In this document: positions 25,288 through 37,300 of the stretch, piece by piece
How the letters are laid out: each line of letters starts with the position of its first letter
How positions within the stretch are numbered: the stretch's first letter is position 1
From: a virus
IMG/VR virus record: IMGVR_UViG_3300047471_000403
Location: 1 to 63,663 of that record
Strand: one strand, 5' to 3'
Length of the DNA: 63,663 bases
The notes under the pieces: model-generated
What the model saw: the letters and a program-made list of their open reading frames with translations, nothing else
The model's database searches: none
What the model was told of the DNA's origin: nothing
Program-made: the position numbers and the translations under genes

Positions 25288-25937
25288 GAGTCCCTGTTGG
25301 CGCGACGCCGGAGGTGCAGCAGGCGATCCGCGAGCTGCATCGGCGCATCGATCAGTTCATTGGCAACCCGAATGCCGGCCACCCGAACGTGAAGGGCAAG
25401 CGCGTGACGAACGCCGGCGATGCGGTCGCGGACACCGACCTGGTCACCAAGCAACAGGTGAACGATGTGCTGGACCGGGCCGGCCTGCCGCTCATCGGCG
25501 ATACCTTCGTGGCGACGCCGGCCGATCTCGTGGCGGCAGCCGGCGACTCGAGCACGGGCGGCGGCGAGGGGGATCCTGGCACGTGCAACGCCACAAAGCC
25601 GGACTTCACCGCCTATGTCGCGGCGGCCAAAGCCACCCTGATCGGGCTCGCGGAGGACCTGACCGGGCCCTGCGGGGCGTTCAAGATCATCCGGCTGGCG
25701 GCGCGCAATATCCAGGCGGTCGATAACACGGTTGGGTGCCTCGCCAAAACGGGCGGGAACCACTGCGACTACAACGGGCAGGGCTACTCGACGGACATCA
25801 TCACGTTCATCGACGGCGCGCAGTACGACGCGCTCCAAGGAGCGGGGGACGGCGACGGCATCACGACCGGGAACACGCCGACGTGGACCTTTGTGCTCTG
25901 CGGTGACCCGACGTTGTACCGGGGGGTGCCGCCATGA
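25284..25937 (+). CDS. Tail fibre-like protein (217 aa)
   Basis: ATG 25284 in an ATGA overlap. The N-terminal helix VQQAIRELHRRIDQFIG is followed by KGKRVTNAGDAVADTDLVTK, a motif typical of phage fibre shafts where short strands register in trimers. The C-terminal half has a cysteine-containing compact domain (NHCDYNGQGYSTDIITFIDG). Likely a short tail spike or fibre. Confidence 0.6.
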   Translation: MRVPVGATPEVQQAIRELHRRIDQFIGNPNAGHPNVKGKRVTNAGDAVADTDLVTKQQVNDVLDRAGLPLIGDTFVATPADLVAAAGDSSTGGGEGDPGTCNATKPDFTAYVAAAKATLIGLAEDLTGPCGAFKIIRLAARNIQAVDNTVGCLAKTGGNHCDYNGQGYSTDIITFIDGAQYDALQGAGDGDGITTGNTPTWTFVLCGDPTLYRGVPP

Positions 25938-26311
25938 CGCACCGCGTGTTACCGCCTGGGGAGTACGCGAGGCTCAAAGGGACACCGCTGTTCACTGAGC
26001 TGAAGAAGCTCGCGCTGCAGGCGCCCGGCCTCACGGTGTTTGTTGCAGAGGACGACGCCGGGCAGATCGTGGCCCACTGGTCCGGGTTCGTCGCGCTGCA
26101 CGCGGAGCAGGTGTGGGTGTCGCCGGACCATCGCAAGCGAGGCGTCGCCGTCCGCCACCTTCTGCGTGCCCAAGCTGAGTTTGCGTCTACACTAGGGGCC
26201 ACGCACTACATCACGCATTCGGCGAGTGGTGAAGTGACCAAGCTGCTTGAGACGTTGGGGGCTGCGCGGCTCCCCGGCGACCCGTATTCGGTCCCGGTGC
26301 GAAAGGAGTAG
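25934..26311 (+). CDS. GNAT-like acetyltransferase-fold protein (125 aa)
   Basis: Residues 30-95 follow the GNAT layout: TVFVAEDDAGQIVAHW, then HAEQVWVSPDHRKRGVAV with the acetyl-CoA pyrophosphate loop (R/K-R-G-x-A/G) and helix RHLLRAQAEFA. The C-terminus SGEVTKLLETLGA fits the last strand-helix. It would acetylate a small molecule or protein using acetyl-CoA; the substrate is unknown. Position between fibre and ejection genes suggests the enzyme, or an inactive homologue, is used in virion assembly. Confidence 0.65.
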   Translation: MTHRVLPPGEYARLKGTPLFTELKKLALQAPGLTVFVAEDDAGQIVAHWSGFVALHAEQVWVSPDHRKRGVAVRHLLRAQAEFASTLGATHYITHSASGEVTKLLETLGAARLPGDPYSVPVRKE

Positions 26312-26315
26312 CGAC

Positions 26316-26993
26316 GTGCCTGCTGTGCTTCCATTTCTGCCCTACATTGGCATGGGCGCGTCGTTCCTCGGCGGCCTCGTCAAGAATAAAGGCAAGCAGA
26401 CGAGTACGACGACGCCGACGTTCGACCCCGCGTTTTCCCCGCTGAAGAACACCATCCTCAATATGACGATGCAGCGGTTGAACAGCGACCCGAACATGAG
26501 CGGGTATCAGGCCAACGGGATCCAGAACATCAACCGGATCTTCGGCAATTCGGCGATGGCGTCGAACAACGACCTCTCGGCCCGCGGCCTCTCTACCTCG
26601 CCGATCGCGGGCACCGTGGGCGCGACGCGCGAAAACGCGCGCGCGGGACAGGTCGCGGGGTTCGAGAACCAGATCCCGCTCTTGGCGCGCCAGCTCAAAG
26701 GCGAGGACCTCGCGCAAGCCGGGAACGTGCTGAATATGGGGCGCGGCTCCACCACGACCGGCACGGAAGAGGGCGGCGGCGGGCTGGCCGGCGGGATCAC
26801 GCAGCTTGGGCGGTTCCTGGGCTACGCCAGCGCGAACGGCGCGTTTGGCGGCAACACGGGCGTCTCAGGCGGTGCGGGGTTCTCGACGCCGGGCTCGCCG
26901 CTCCTGCCGTTCGGCGCCGGGCCTCGGATGGCCGGCTCGTGGGCCGCGCCGATGAACTACCAACCACAAGGCTTTACCGGATGGATGGGGTAA
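26316..26993 (+). CDS. Probable internal virion (ejection) protein (225 aa)
   Basis: GTG 26316, eight bases after GGAG. The N-terminus LPYIGMGASFLGGLVK is hydrophobic and glycine-rich, and the remainder is rich in G, A, N, S and Q with no cysteine. Such composition plus location upstream of a large transglycosylase-containing protein is typical of the smallest of the P22/T7-like ejection proteins. Four bases separate its stop from the next start. Confidence 0.55.
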   Translation: MPAVLPFLPYIGMGASFLGGLVKNKGKQTSTTTPTFDPAFSPLKNTILNMTMQRLNSDPNMSGYQANGIQNINRIFGNSAMASNNDLSARGLSTSPIAGTVGATRENARAGQVAGFENQIPLLARQLKGEDLAQAGNVLNMGRGSTTTGTEEGGGGLAGGITQLGRFLGYASANGAFGGNTGVSGGAGFSTPGSPLLPFGAGPRMAGSWAAPMNYQPQGFTGWMG

Positions 26994-26997
26994 GCAC

Positions 26998-28371
26998 ATG
27001 GCCGATGTGATGGGGGCCTTTCAGGAAGGCCGGCAGTTCGCGCAGCAGGAGCAGCTCCATAAGCAAGCGATGGAGGAAAACAAGCTGCGGACGATGGTCC
27101 TGAAGCACCAGATCGACGGGATGAAGATCGAGGACCGGCTCCGTCAGCGGGCGATCGAAGCGCAGAACCTTCAGATGATGGAGGGGCAACCCGAAGCCTC
27201 ACAGCCGGGCACGACGAGCTACACGAAGAATATCCCGTCGACGGGATCGACGGCCGGCGGGATGACCGGCCTGCCGAACGTCGTCTCGGGGATGATCCAA
27301 GCCCGCAACGCGGAGGCGGGCGGCCCGGCGGACGTGTCGCAGACCACGCCGGGCCCTTCAACCTTGCCAGCGCCGGCCGCACAGGCCACCGAACCGCAGT
27401 ACACGCCGACCCGGACCCGCACACCGATGAAGATCAGCGGCGTCCCGGAGATGGGGATCCCGGACATGAGCGTGCAGCCGCGCTCGGCGGAGGACATCAT
27501 CCGGGCGTCGATCGCGGCGAAGATGGCCGAACCCTACACCCTGAGCCGTGGGCAGGTCCGCGGCGTCGGCGGGCAGATCTTCGCCAGGGGAGAGCCGCCC
27601 GCGAAAACGCGACTCGATCTTGGTGAGGAAGTCGCCGCGGGCGGGCCGGGTGGCGCAAAAGCCCAAGCGACGCTCAACGCGGCCTACCCGCGGACGCAAC
27701 CGGCCGGTTCGACCCGGGTGACGACGGAGGACGTGCTGCTCGACGGCAAGCCGGCGAAGCTGAAGAAGGACGCGAAGGGCAACTACTTCGACCTCGAGGA
27801 CAACCCGATCAGGAACCCGACCGGCCGCATCGCCAAGGCGCCCAACCAGGGATCGCCGACCGCCGAACGGCGCGCGGACCAAGCGGACGAGGCCGCGCAA
27901 CGCTCCGAGTACTCGGACTTCTACCGGGACTGGACCCGGCGCTACCCGACCTTGTCGGCCACCGAACGTCTGCAACAGCTTCAGGCGAAGCAGTTCAACG
28001 CGACGCCGAACCTCAAGCCTGAGAATAAGGTGCAGGAATTGCCGGAACCGCCGTCGCCGCCGTCCCTGCCGAAGTGGAAGGTAATGACGCCAGAGGAACG
28101 GCAAGCGGTGTTACAGGACCCCACGGCGCGTATCACCGACGCGGAGATGGCGAAGCGCACGAAGGCGGCGGCGGCCGGCAAGGCGGCCAAAACGGCGAGT
28201 CCAGACGCCACGGCTCCCGGCGGCGAAGCGGCCCCGTCGAAGAAGTTCACGTCGGCGGACGTGGCCGGCTTCCTGAAGGGCAAGCCGACCGGCAAGCGTT
28301 ACCGGATGACCGACGGCAGCGTGTGGGACCTCTATCCCGACGGGCAATTCTCCGAAGTCACACAGAAATAG
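26998..28371 (+). CDS. Probable internal virion protein (457 aa)
   Basis: Residues 5-60 form a long charged helix (EGRQFAQQEQLHKQAMEE), followed by extended P/T/G/A-rich linkers and a charged helical C-terminal third (RRADQADEAAQRSEYSDF). The last 45 residues form a small domain: FTSADVAGFLKGKPTGKRYR then TDGSVWDLYPDGQFSEV. No enzyme motifs. It sits directly upstream of the giant gene (start three bases later), so it may be part of the ejected complex. Confidence 0.55.
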   Translation: MADVMGAFQEGRQFAQQEQLHKQAMEENKLRTMVLKHQIDGMKIEDRLRQRAIEAQNLQMMEGQPEASQPGTTSYTKNIPSTGSTAGGMTGLPNVVSGMIQARNAEAGGPADVSQTTPGPSTLPAPAAQATEPQYTPTRTRTPMKISGVPEMGIPDMSVQPRSAEDIIRASIAAKMAEPYTLSRGQVRGVGGQIFARGEPPAKTRLDLGEEVAAGGPGGAKAQATLNAAYPRTQPAGSTRVTTEDVLLDGKPAKLKKDAKGNYFDLEDNPIRNPTGRIAKAPNQGSPTAERRADQADEAAQRSEYSDFYRDWTRRYPTLSATERLQQLQAKQFNATPNLKPENKVQELPEPPSPPSLPKWKVMTPEERQAVLQDPTARITDAEMAKRTKAAAAGKAAKTASPDATAPGGEAAPSKKFTSADVAGFLKGKPTGKRYRMTDGSVWDLYPDGQFSEVTQK

Positions 28372-28374
28372 CCG

Positions 28375-31300
28375 ATGCCGGACCCGCAGATCGGCGTCGC
28401 GTCCGTCGAGGACATCCCGGAGCTGGTCGACTATCGCGCGTTCGCCCGGAGCGCAGCGACAGCGGCCGGTGTGGACCCGGACCTTGTCCATCGGTTGATC
28501 GACGCCGAGTCGAGCTGGAACCCGCACGCCAAGTCACCGAAGGGCGCGATCGGGCTGATGCAGCTCATGCCGGACACGGCAGCCGGCTTGGGCGTCGACC
28601 CGGAGGATCCGAAACAGAACATCCGCGGCGGCATCGGCTACCTCGCGTCGCTGATCGAGCACTTTGGGGGGGACACTCGTAAGGCCGTGGCGGCGTACAA
28701 CGCCGGCCCCGACGCCGTCGCACGCTATGGCGGGGTGCCCCCCTACAAAGAGACGCAGGACTACGTCGACAAGGTCGTGGGCGCCGGCATCGCCTCGTCG
28801 GAGGACATCCCGGTCGGCGCGCAGCAGGGCATTGCGTCGGTTGAGCCGATCCCTGGCTTCAAACCGCCGGTGGTCGCGGCGTCGGCCCTGCCGATGCCGG
28901 AAACCGAGAAGGTGAACGGCGTTCCGACGTGGAACGCGCTGCGGGCGATGCTCAAGACGGACCCGCAGAACCCGACCATCAGCAGCGGCCCTCCGGGGCT
29001 CGTAGAGGCCATTCAGAGCGGCGCGGACGACAACACGCTCGACACCTTGTCGCGCTTCTACGCGGCGGCTGGGCAGCAATTCAAGCCCACGCCGAGTGCG
29101 ATCCCGCCCCCGCCTGGCGAACTACCGGGCCAGATCCCGTCCCTGCGCGATGTCGCGCGCTCCGGGCTGCACCTCGCCGAAGATGTGGCGAGCCCCGTGA
29201 CACGGATGGTCAAAGGGGCGGCGACGCTGTCGCAGGTGCCGGCGGACGCGGAAACGCTCCAACCCGTCGAGGGCGGCAAGCAGCTCACCGGCACCGAAGC
29301 GATGCACGCGGCCAACGAGTTGGTCGAGGGGTTCTTTCAGGTCACGACCCCGCTCATCGGGGCGGCGGCCGTCGACAACCCGGTACCGATCGCCAAGGGC
29401 GTGCTGCAGGCGTGGTTGGCGCAGAAGGTCGGGGAAAAGGCTGCGTCTGTCGTCACCGACTCGAAGGAAGGGCAGCGGCTCGCCGGCAACCTCGCGGCGC
29501 TGCTGTCGGGCATCACGTCGGTCCACGACCTCGCCGTGGGCGCCGACAAGGCGACGTTCGACATTCAGGCGGGCGTGGCGGCCGTCCTGAAGAAAGCCGG
29601 CGAACAGGGTCGGTCTGCGGCGGTGGCGCTGAAGTTGAACCTCGGCACGCCGGAGCAGGCGACCTCACTCGCATCGGGCGGTTACAGCCAGAGCGCCCCG
29701 TATCCGGGCTACCGGGGTGCCCCGTTCGTCGACGAGGCGACCGCCAGGGCGTCGGAGGTGCCGCCGTCGGCGTCGGCGCTGCAGCTCGAGGAAGAGATCC
29801 GGGCGGAGGATCGCGCGCGCGCGGAGGCGGCTGCCGCCAGTCGGGCCGAAACAGCGGCTCCCGCTCCACCCACGTCCACACCGCTCCCGGCCGAGTTTGG
29901 TCCTGGGGCGTTTGCCGGACCCGTCATTCCGGGCGCGCAGGGCTCGAGGACCCCGGAGCAGCAGGCGCTGTACGAGAAGGCGCTCGCGAAGGGCGAACAG
30001 CCGCCAGAGAACCTCGGCGCATCGATCTCGACGGAAGCGCGGCCGCGCGGTGGGGAACCGATCGCTCAGGAGTCCTTCGTCGTCAATTTTGGAGATGGTA
30101 AAACGATCAACGTCGGGTCACTGGACGCTGCGGTCGAAGCGCACAACTCCGCCCGCGATGCGTTCGAAGACCACGTCGGACCAGGGGCTTCAGACCTGTG
30201 GCCTGTCGTTACGGCAACGAACCAGAACACCTGGCAGACGTATCGCATCCACTACAACGGCAGGCTGGAAGAACTTACAAGGCCTGGCATCGCCAGCGTG
30301 GAGGACATCCCGGAGCCCGTCAGCGGCACCGCGGGCGTGCCGAAGGGCGACTTTAAGACGAGTCCGCAGAACGAGAACGCGCCGTTCACCTACAACCTTG
30401 AGGGCTGGAAGCACGAACAGATCACGATGGGCGCGTCGCAGGACGAGGTCGACGAGGCCGTGAAGCAGGCGACCGAAGCCGGCATCGACCCGACGAACAG
30501 CGACGACCTGAACGACCTCGAGCACTTTATGAACGCGGTCGAGCAGGACGAGGACACCCGAAAAGAGCAAACCGATCTCGGCCATGTCGCGCACCCGGCG
30601 ATCCTTGAGTGGGCCAAGCAGCAGGCGGAACCGAAGGCCGCACTGTCAAGCGAAGCACCCCCTGAAGCCACGACAGAGTTCAAGCCGAACCACCTGTCGG
30701 CGACCGAACGCGAGCGATGGTCGGCGCTCATCAAGAAGGACAACAAGGGTAAGGCCACCGACGCGGAAAAGACCGAACTCGACGCGCTCACAAAGCGTGG
30801 GACCGACGACGCGTACCTCGCCTACCTCGAGTCGCATGACGACGAGCGGTTGCGGAGGGCGCTTGCGGAGAACCGCTCGCCAAGTAACAAGTCGCGGCAG
30901 ATCGGCCTGCCGTCCATTTACAAGCACGAGCAGATGATCCTCTACGTGATGCGCCAGCGTGGCATCACGCCAGAGGGCGAGCCGACCGCGGCCACCGCCA
31001 AACCTGAAAAGAAGCCCGTCACGCCGCAGCTCCCGCCGGCCGGTGGCGGGACGAAGTACGTGCTGCCGGACTTCGCCAGCACGCCAGGACAGCGTAAACC
31101 GGCGAAAGGGACGCTGCCGGAGACGACACCTGAGAACATCGCCGCCGTGGAGCGCGCGGTCGACGCAGCCACCCACGTCAGCGCGATGCAGGCGTCAGCC
31201 TCAGAGTTTTCACCGTTCAAGGAACTGGGCGACACGCAGCGGTACAGCATTAAGCTGAATTTGAAGAACGCCAGCAGCGTGCCTGGGATCACGAAGAAAA

Positions 31301-34300
31301 CGCACTGGCACATCGAGCAGGTCAACCAAGAGGGCGATGTCGTCGAAGTCCACGCGCGGACGTACGACATTAAGAGCGGGCAGCCGGTCGCGCGGACGGC
31401 GTCGATCTACCGCTTTAAGGTGCCGGCGGACTTCGTGTTGCACGCCCCAGGCATCGCGTCGGTGGAAGAGATCCCGGAAGGAGAAGGCAATGAACAACGT
31501 CCTGTGGCGGGAGGGGGAGAAACTCGACCCGGTGTCGCCACAAAACCCACTGGTGGGGCTCGAACAGCAGGTGTTGAAGGTGTGGGTGGAGAACAGCCCG
31601 CGTCTACGGAAACGGTGGCACCGGGACCCGAAAAGCCGGCAAGTACTGGAAAACGCGGTACGCCAAGCCGTCGAAAACCAAAGGGTGCAGGAGCTACAAC
31701 TGAGGGCGCAGGGCAAGAGCCTCGAGGAAGCGAAGGACCTGTCGACGCCGGGAATGTGGACACCGCCGACGTGGCCGACACAGAGGAAGAAGCCGACGCT
31801 CATGCGCGCGGGGAGGCTCCACGCTGGTTTAGCATCACGGCTGCATCGAGCCTCACGGAAGGCGGCTGGACCCAAAAGCTCGACGACAACCTCGCCGCCC
31901 TGAAGCTCCTGAAGCTGTTGCAGGCGGAAGGGCGGCCGGCGTCGGGCGAAGAACAGGCGGTGCTCGCGCGCTACGTCGGGTGGGGGCACACCGAACTCGC
32001 GTCGATCGTCGACCTGCGCGGCGGCGAGTCCCTCTCAGACCCGCGGAAGAAGCAGGCCCGGCAAGAGCTTGAACAGATCCTCACCAAAGCGGAGCTAAAG
32101 GAACTCGGCGAGTCGATCGCCAACGCGCACTATTCATTCTTCGAGCTGCCACGGGCGATGTGGGCGCTCGCGCAACGGCTCGGGTTTAAGGGCGGTTCCA
32201 TCCTCGAGCCAGCCGTTGGCAGCGGTCACTTCCTCGGCACCATGCCAGGGGAGCTACTGAACCAACGGCGCACTAAAGTCCACGCCGTCGACAAGGAACC
32301 GATCGCGTCCGGGATCGCGCGCCAGCTCTATCAGGGCGCGTACATTCAAACCTCGCCGCTCGAGGATGCGGTCATTCCCGACGACTACTTCGACCTGAAC
32401 ATCAGCAATGTGCCGTTCGGGAAGATCGGGATCTTCGATCCTCGAATGGCTGGCCCGGAGCACGCGGCCGTCACCAAGAGCGTTCATAACTACTACTTTG
32501 CCAAGGCGCTCATGGATGCGCGGCCCGGCGGGCTGATCCTCTTCGTCACCTCGCGCATGACGATGGATAGCCAGAGCGACGCGGTGCGGCGATACATCGA
32601 CCGGAGGGCCCGGTTCGTCGGGGCGATCCGGCTCTCGAGCCAAGCCTTTCAGAAAACCGCCGGCACCGAAGTCGTGACGGACGTGATCGTCCTGCAAAAG
32701 AAGGGGCCTGGTGTTGCGGCGACCTCGGAGGACTGGCTCACGTCGAACCAGCGCGAGGATCTTGGTAAAGTCTACGACCGCTACGAGAACGAGTACACGT
32801 GGGTCAACAGCAACGAGTACTTCGTTAAGCACCCGGAGCTGATCCTCGGCAAAGAGGACCGCTCCGGAAAGATGAACAAGCGGGCCAACGACTACAACGT
32901 CGTGGGACCCGTCACTGCCGAGATGCTGGCCGCAGCGGTCGCACGGTTCCCGGCCGACATCTACAAGCCGGCGAAGGCCGCCCCGCGCAAGGTTGCCACG
33001 AAGCAGGCGGCCGACACCCGCCAGGGCGCGTTCGTGCTTGAGGGCGGGAAACTCTACACGTTCGATCGCGGCACCCTGACGCCTACGAACCTGAAGGGCA
33101 AGTCGCTGGATCGGGCGAAGTCGTTCGTGCCGCTCCGTGACGCCTATCAGGCGGTCGTCGACCAAATGGTGCAGCACGCCGCCGATGAGGATCTGCGCGC
33201 GGCCCAAGCGACGCTGAAGAAGGCGTACGACACCTACGTCAAGAAGCACGGGCACCTGAATACCCGCGAGAACAAGCGCATCATCGACGCCGATCCCAAC
33301 GCGTCGCGCGTGCTGGCGCTCGAGAACGTCGACATCCTCAAAGGCGCGAAGGGCAAGCCGTCCACCATCGTCGTCACCGGGCTCGCGGACATCTTCAGTA
33401 AGCGGCTGATGAACCCACCGACGGAGCCGTCGGCGGCCGGCAGCCCGGCGGACGCCTTGGTGCAGAGCATTGCGTGGAAGGGCCGCGTCGACCTCGAGTA
33501 CATGAGCGGGCTCACCGGGAAGCCGGCCGCGGAGTTGACCGACGCACTCGAGGGAGAAGTCTTTCAGGACGTGGCAACGAAGGCATGGGTGGCGCGGGAC
33601 GAGTACCTGTCGGGCGATGTCGTCACGAAGCTCGCACAAGCACAGGCCGCGGCGAAAGCCGACAAAGCGTTCACCGGCAACGTCACGGCGCTCAAGGCGG
33701 TCCAGCCGACGCTCATCACGATCGACGACTTCAGCGGCGATCCCGCGGTGTCGCGCTCGGCGCCGTTCGGGGCCACGTGGGTGCCGCCCACGATGATCGA
33801 GTCGTTCTTGAACGCCAACGGCGGGTCCGTCGAGGTGCGGCTGGTCAACAGTAAGAGCCTGGTGACGTGGTATGTGGACGGCTACGGCAGCAGCGAGTTT
33901 CTGCCGCCCGGCGCAGGCTACGCCGAGTGGGTGCAGCAGTCCCTGAACGGCGAATTGCCGACCATTCGGACTAGGGACCCCGTCACCAAGTCGGAGGTGA
34001 TCGACCCGGCGGCGACCGAACGGTATCGGCAGTCGTTGGCGCAGCTCCGCGAACAGTGGGCGTCGTGGTGGAAGGGCGACCCGGACGCGAGCGAGCAGCT
34101 TGTAAACATCTACAACGCGATGTTCAACCGCGAAGTGGCCAGGTCGTTCGACGGCTCGCGGCTCGTGACGCCGAACAGCAACCCAGAGATCGTGCTCCGA
34201 GACGGCCAGAAGGACAGCGTCGTCGGTGCGATCCAACGCGGCAACACGCTGCTGGCACAAGCGGTTGGATGGGGCAAGACCTACGAGATGGTCGCGATCG

Positions 34301-37300
34301 CGGGCGAGTGGAAGCGCCTGGGGCTCTCGAACAAGCCGATGGTCGTGGTGCCGAACCATCTGACGGAGCAGTGGCGACGGGCGATCCAGTCGTTCTACCC
34401 GGCGCACCGCATCCTTGTCCCGGAGAAGGGCGACTTTGAGACTGGCAAGCGCAAGCGGCTCGTCGCGCGCATCGCCAACAACGACTGGGACGTGGTCGTG
34501 CTGGGAATGTCGCAGTTTCTGAAGGTCGCGGCGAAGCTCGAGTCGGTGCGGGCGTTCATTCAGGAGCAGGAAGATCAGCTTCTTCAGAGCGGAGCGGAAG
34601 AACTCGGGATCTCGGTCGAAGAGTTCAGCGACGCCGTCGAGTTGTACGGGAGCGACGACAAGGACGAACGCAAAGCCGGCGCGAAAGTTATCAGCGGGCG
34701 CGGCAAACCGCGCACAGCCAAGGACATCGCGCGCTCGATCTTGAACCTTCGCAAACGGCTGCGAAAGCGCACCGACCAGCAAGCCAAGGACCCGATCAAC
34801 TTTGAGGACCTCGGCGTCGACGGCCTGATCATCGACGAGGCCCACGACTACAAAAACCTCTATTTCTTCACGAAGAAGAACGATGTTGTCGGTTTGAAGG
34901 GCTCGGACTCCGACCGGGCGATGGATATGTACCTGAAGGTTCGGTACATCAACCAAGCCTCGAACAACCGCAACGTCGTGTTCGCGACCGGCACGCCCAT
35001 CACCAACACGATGAGCGAGTTGTTCACGATGTTCCGCTATTTGGCGCAGGACAGCCTCGACCGGCTGGGCATGGGCGGGTTCGACTCATGGGCGAACGCC
35101 TACGCAGAAGCGGTCGGCTCGATGGAGCCAGCGCCAGAGGGCGGCTACAAGGAGCGCAACCGCCTGTCGCAGTGGACGAACCTCGGCGAATTGTCGCGCA
35201 TGTTCAAGCGGTTCGCCGACGTGGTGACAACAGAGGACATTCTCAAAGAGAACGCCCGGCTTGAGGCGCTCGGCCAGCCGCCCCTCTTGAAGTTGCCGAA
35301 GGTGAAGAAGTTCACTATTCAGCTCGACCCGCACCCGGAGTTTGAAGAGTTCATGGAGGATCTCCGGGACCGCATTGCCCTGATCAAGAAGGGCGAGCCC
35401 CGCATCATCGGCTACAACAGCAAAGAAGATCGCAACATCATGGACGGGTTCCTCCCCGTCACGACCTCTGCGAGCTTGGCCGCGGTCGATATGCGGCTCG
35501 TGGCGCCGAACGCGGTCGACAACCCGCACGGGCGGATCCCCGTCGCGGCGCGCGAGATCCTGAAGCGGTACACCGCGTCGGCCGACATCCTCGGCACACA
35601 GATCGTGTTTCTCGACTCCGGGGTGCCGAAGAAGGGTCAGATCCCGCCGTTGCCGTCGGAATTCACGGACCCGGCGCCGCCGAGTGAAGAGGCGGACGAC
35701 ACCCCGGACGATGAGGACAGCGCCGACATCGTCGACCGCGAAGCTGAGGCCGAAAAGGAAATGGACGGCATCAACTCGCTGGCCTTCGATAAGGACCTTT
35801 ACGGCGAGCTCCGCAAGCTGCTCGTGGCCGGGGGCGTGAAGGATCACGAGATCGCCTACATCCATCAGGCGACGAACCCCAGCGAGCAACGCCGGCTGTT
35901 CGACGCGGTCAACAGCGGCAAGATCCGCGTGCTGCTGGCGAGTCGGTTTAAGGGCGGCACCGGCATGAACGTGCAGAAGCGCATCGTCGCGCTGCACCAC
36001 ATCGACGTGCCGTGGCGGCCCGATCAGCTCGAGCAGGCCGAAGGCCGGGCCGTCCGCCAGGGCAACGACAACGAGAGCGTCGACATCATTCGCTACGTCA
36101 CCAAGAAGTCGTTCGATGAGTACCGCTGGTATCTGCTGGCGAAGAAGCAAGGCTTCATCGCGGGGTTCTACCGCGGCGATGTCACGTCAATGGAGGACGT
36201 GGACACCACGCAGCTCGACATGCAGACGGCCGCGGCGCTCGCATCTGGCGATGAGCGCGTGATGCAGATGTTGCAGCTCGAGCGCGTGGTCCGTGGGATC
36301 GCGGCGCGGTCTGAGAACTTCCAGCGCCGACGCACCACGGCTGAACGTGAAGTCAAGCGAGCCGAAGAGGCGAACAAGACGCTCGAGCGCGACCTCACGG
36401 CTATGCGGTCGGTTGCCGGCCAGCTCCACACCTGGGGCGAGAAACCCACGGTGACGATCGCGGCCAAGATCGGGCGCTACGGCCAGGGGCTCGAGACTGA
36501 TCAAGGTCGGACCTACGACTTCCAAAGTACAGAGGACCGCAAAGCACTAAAGGAAGCGCTGATCCCGTTCCTCGAGCAAGAGGACTACTACGGCCGGCAG
36601 AGCCCCACGGTGGCAACGGCTGGCCCGTACGTCATCAAGCGCAACTACGTGACGCACGAACAGACGACGGAGATGGACGAGAACGGGAAGCAAACCGTCA
36701 TCGCCGGCCGTCACGCCGCCGTGCTGACCGTGTCGCTGCCATTGCCAGGGGGGAACGAAGTCATCATCGGTTCGTCGCCAGAGTGGGACGCGGACCACCA
36801 CCCGGACATCATTCGGAGCCTCGACAACCGGCTGGACCCAGGCTACGCGGACGACGCGATCCGCCGGTACGAGAAGTACATCAGGGAGAACAAGGGTAGT
36901 GTGGCCGCGGCGCGCACAGTGCTCGAGAAGCAGTTCGAGCAGGCCGATGAATTGGCCGCAAAGCAGAAGGAGTTGACCGACCTGCGCGTGGCGCTCGGCG
37001 TCGAGAAGGCGCAGTCGTCGGCAGCCAAGAAGGGACCTGAAGAGGAAGAACAGCACGAGATGCAGGTGCCGCAGGCGGTCGCGGCGCCGCTCCAACAGGC
37101 CGGCCAAACGCTCGCAGGCGCGCAGGCGGCCGTCCGCGCGACACTGACCGCCCCGGAAGTCAACCAGCCGTCGAGGCTCTCGGCCCGGATGCTGCGCCAG
37201 CGCGTCGCGCAGATGATCCACCTGATCGAGTACGCCCAGCACGCGCTGACGACCTATCGCAACAAGGTCGAGAAGCTGACCGTCGACCACGACGCGATCC

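Noticed and set aside
32254-34956. Minus-strand open frame of 900 codons
   Set aside because: Lies antiparallel to the helicase/methylase part of the giant gene; composition R/V/L/D/H-rich, typical of a reverse shadow in GC-rich DNA, no ribosome binding site and no domain.
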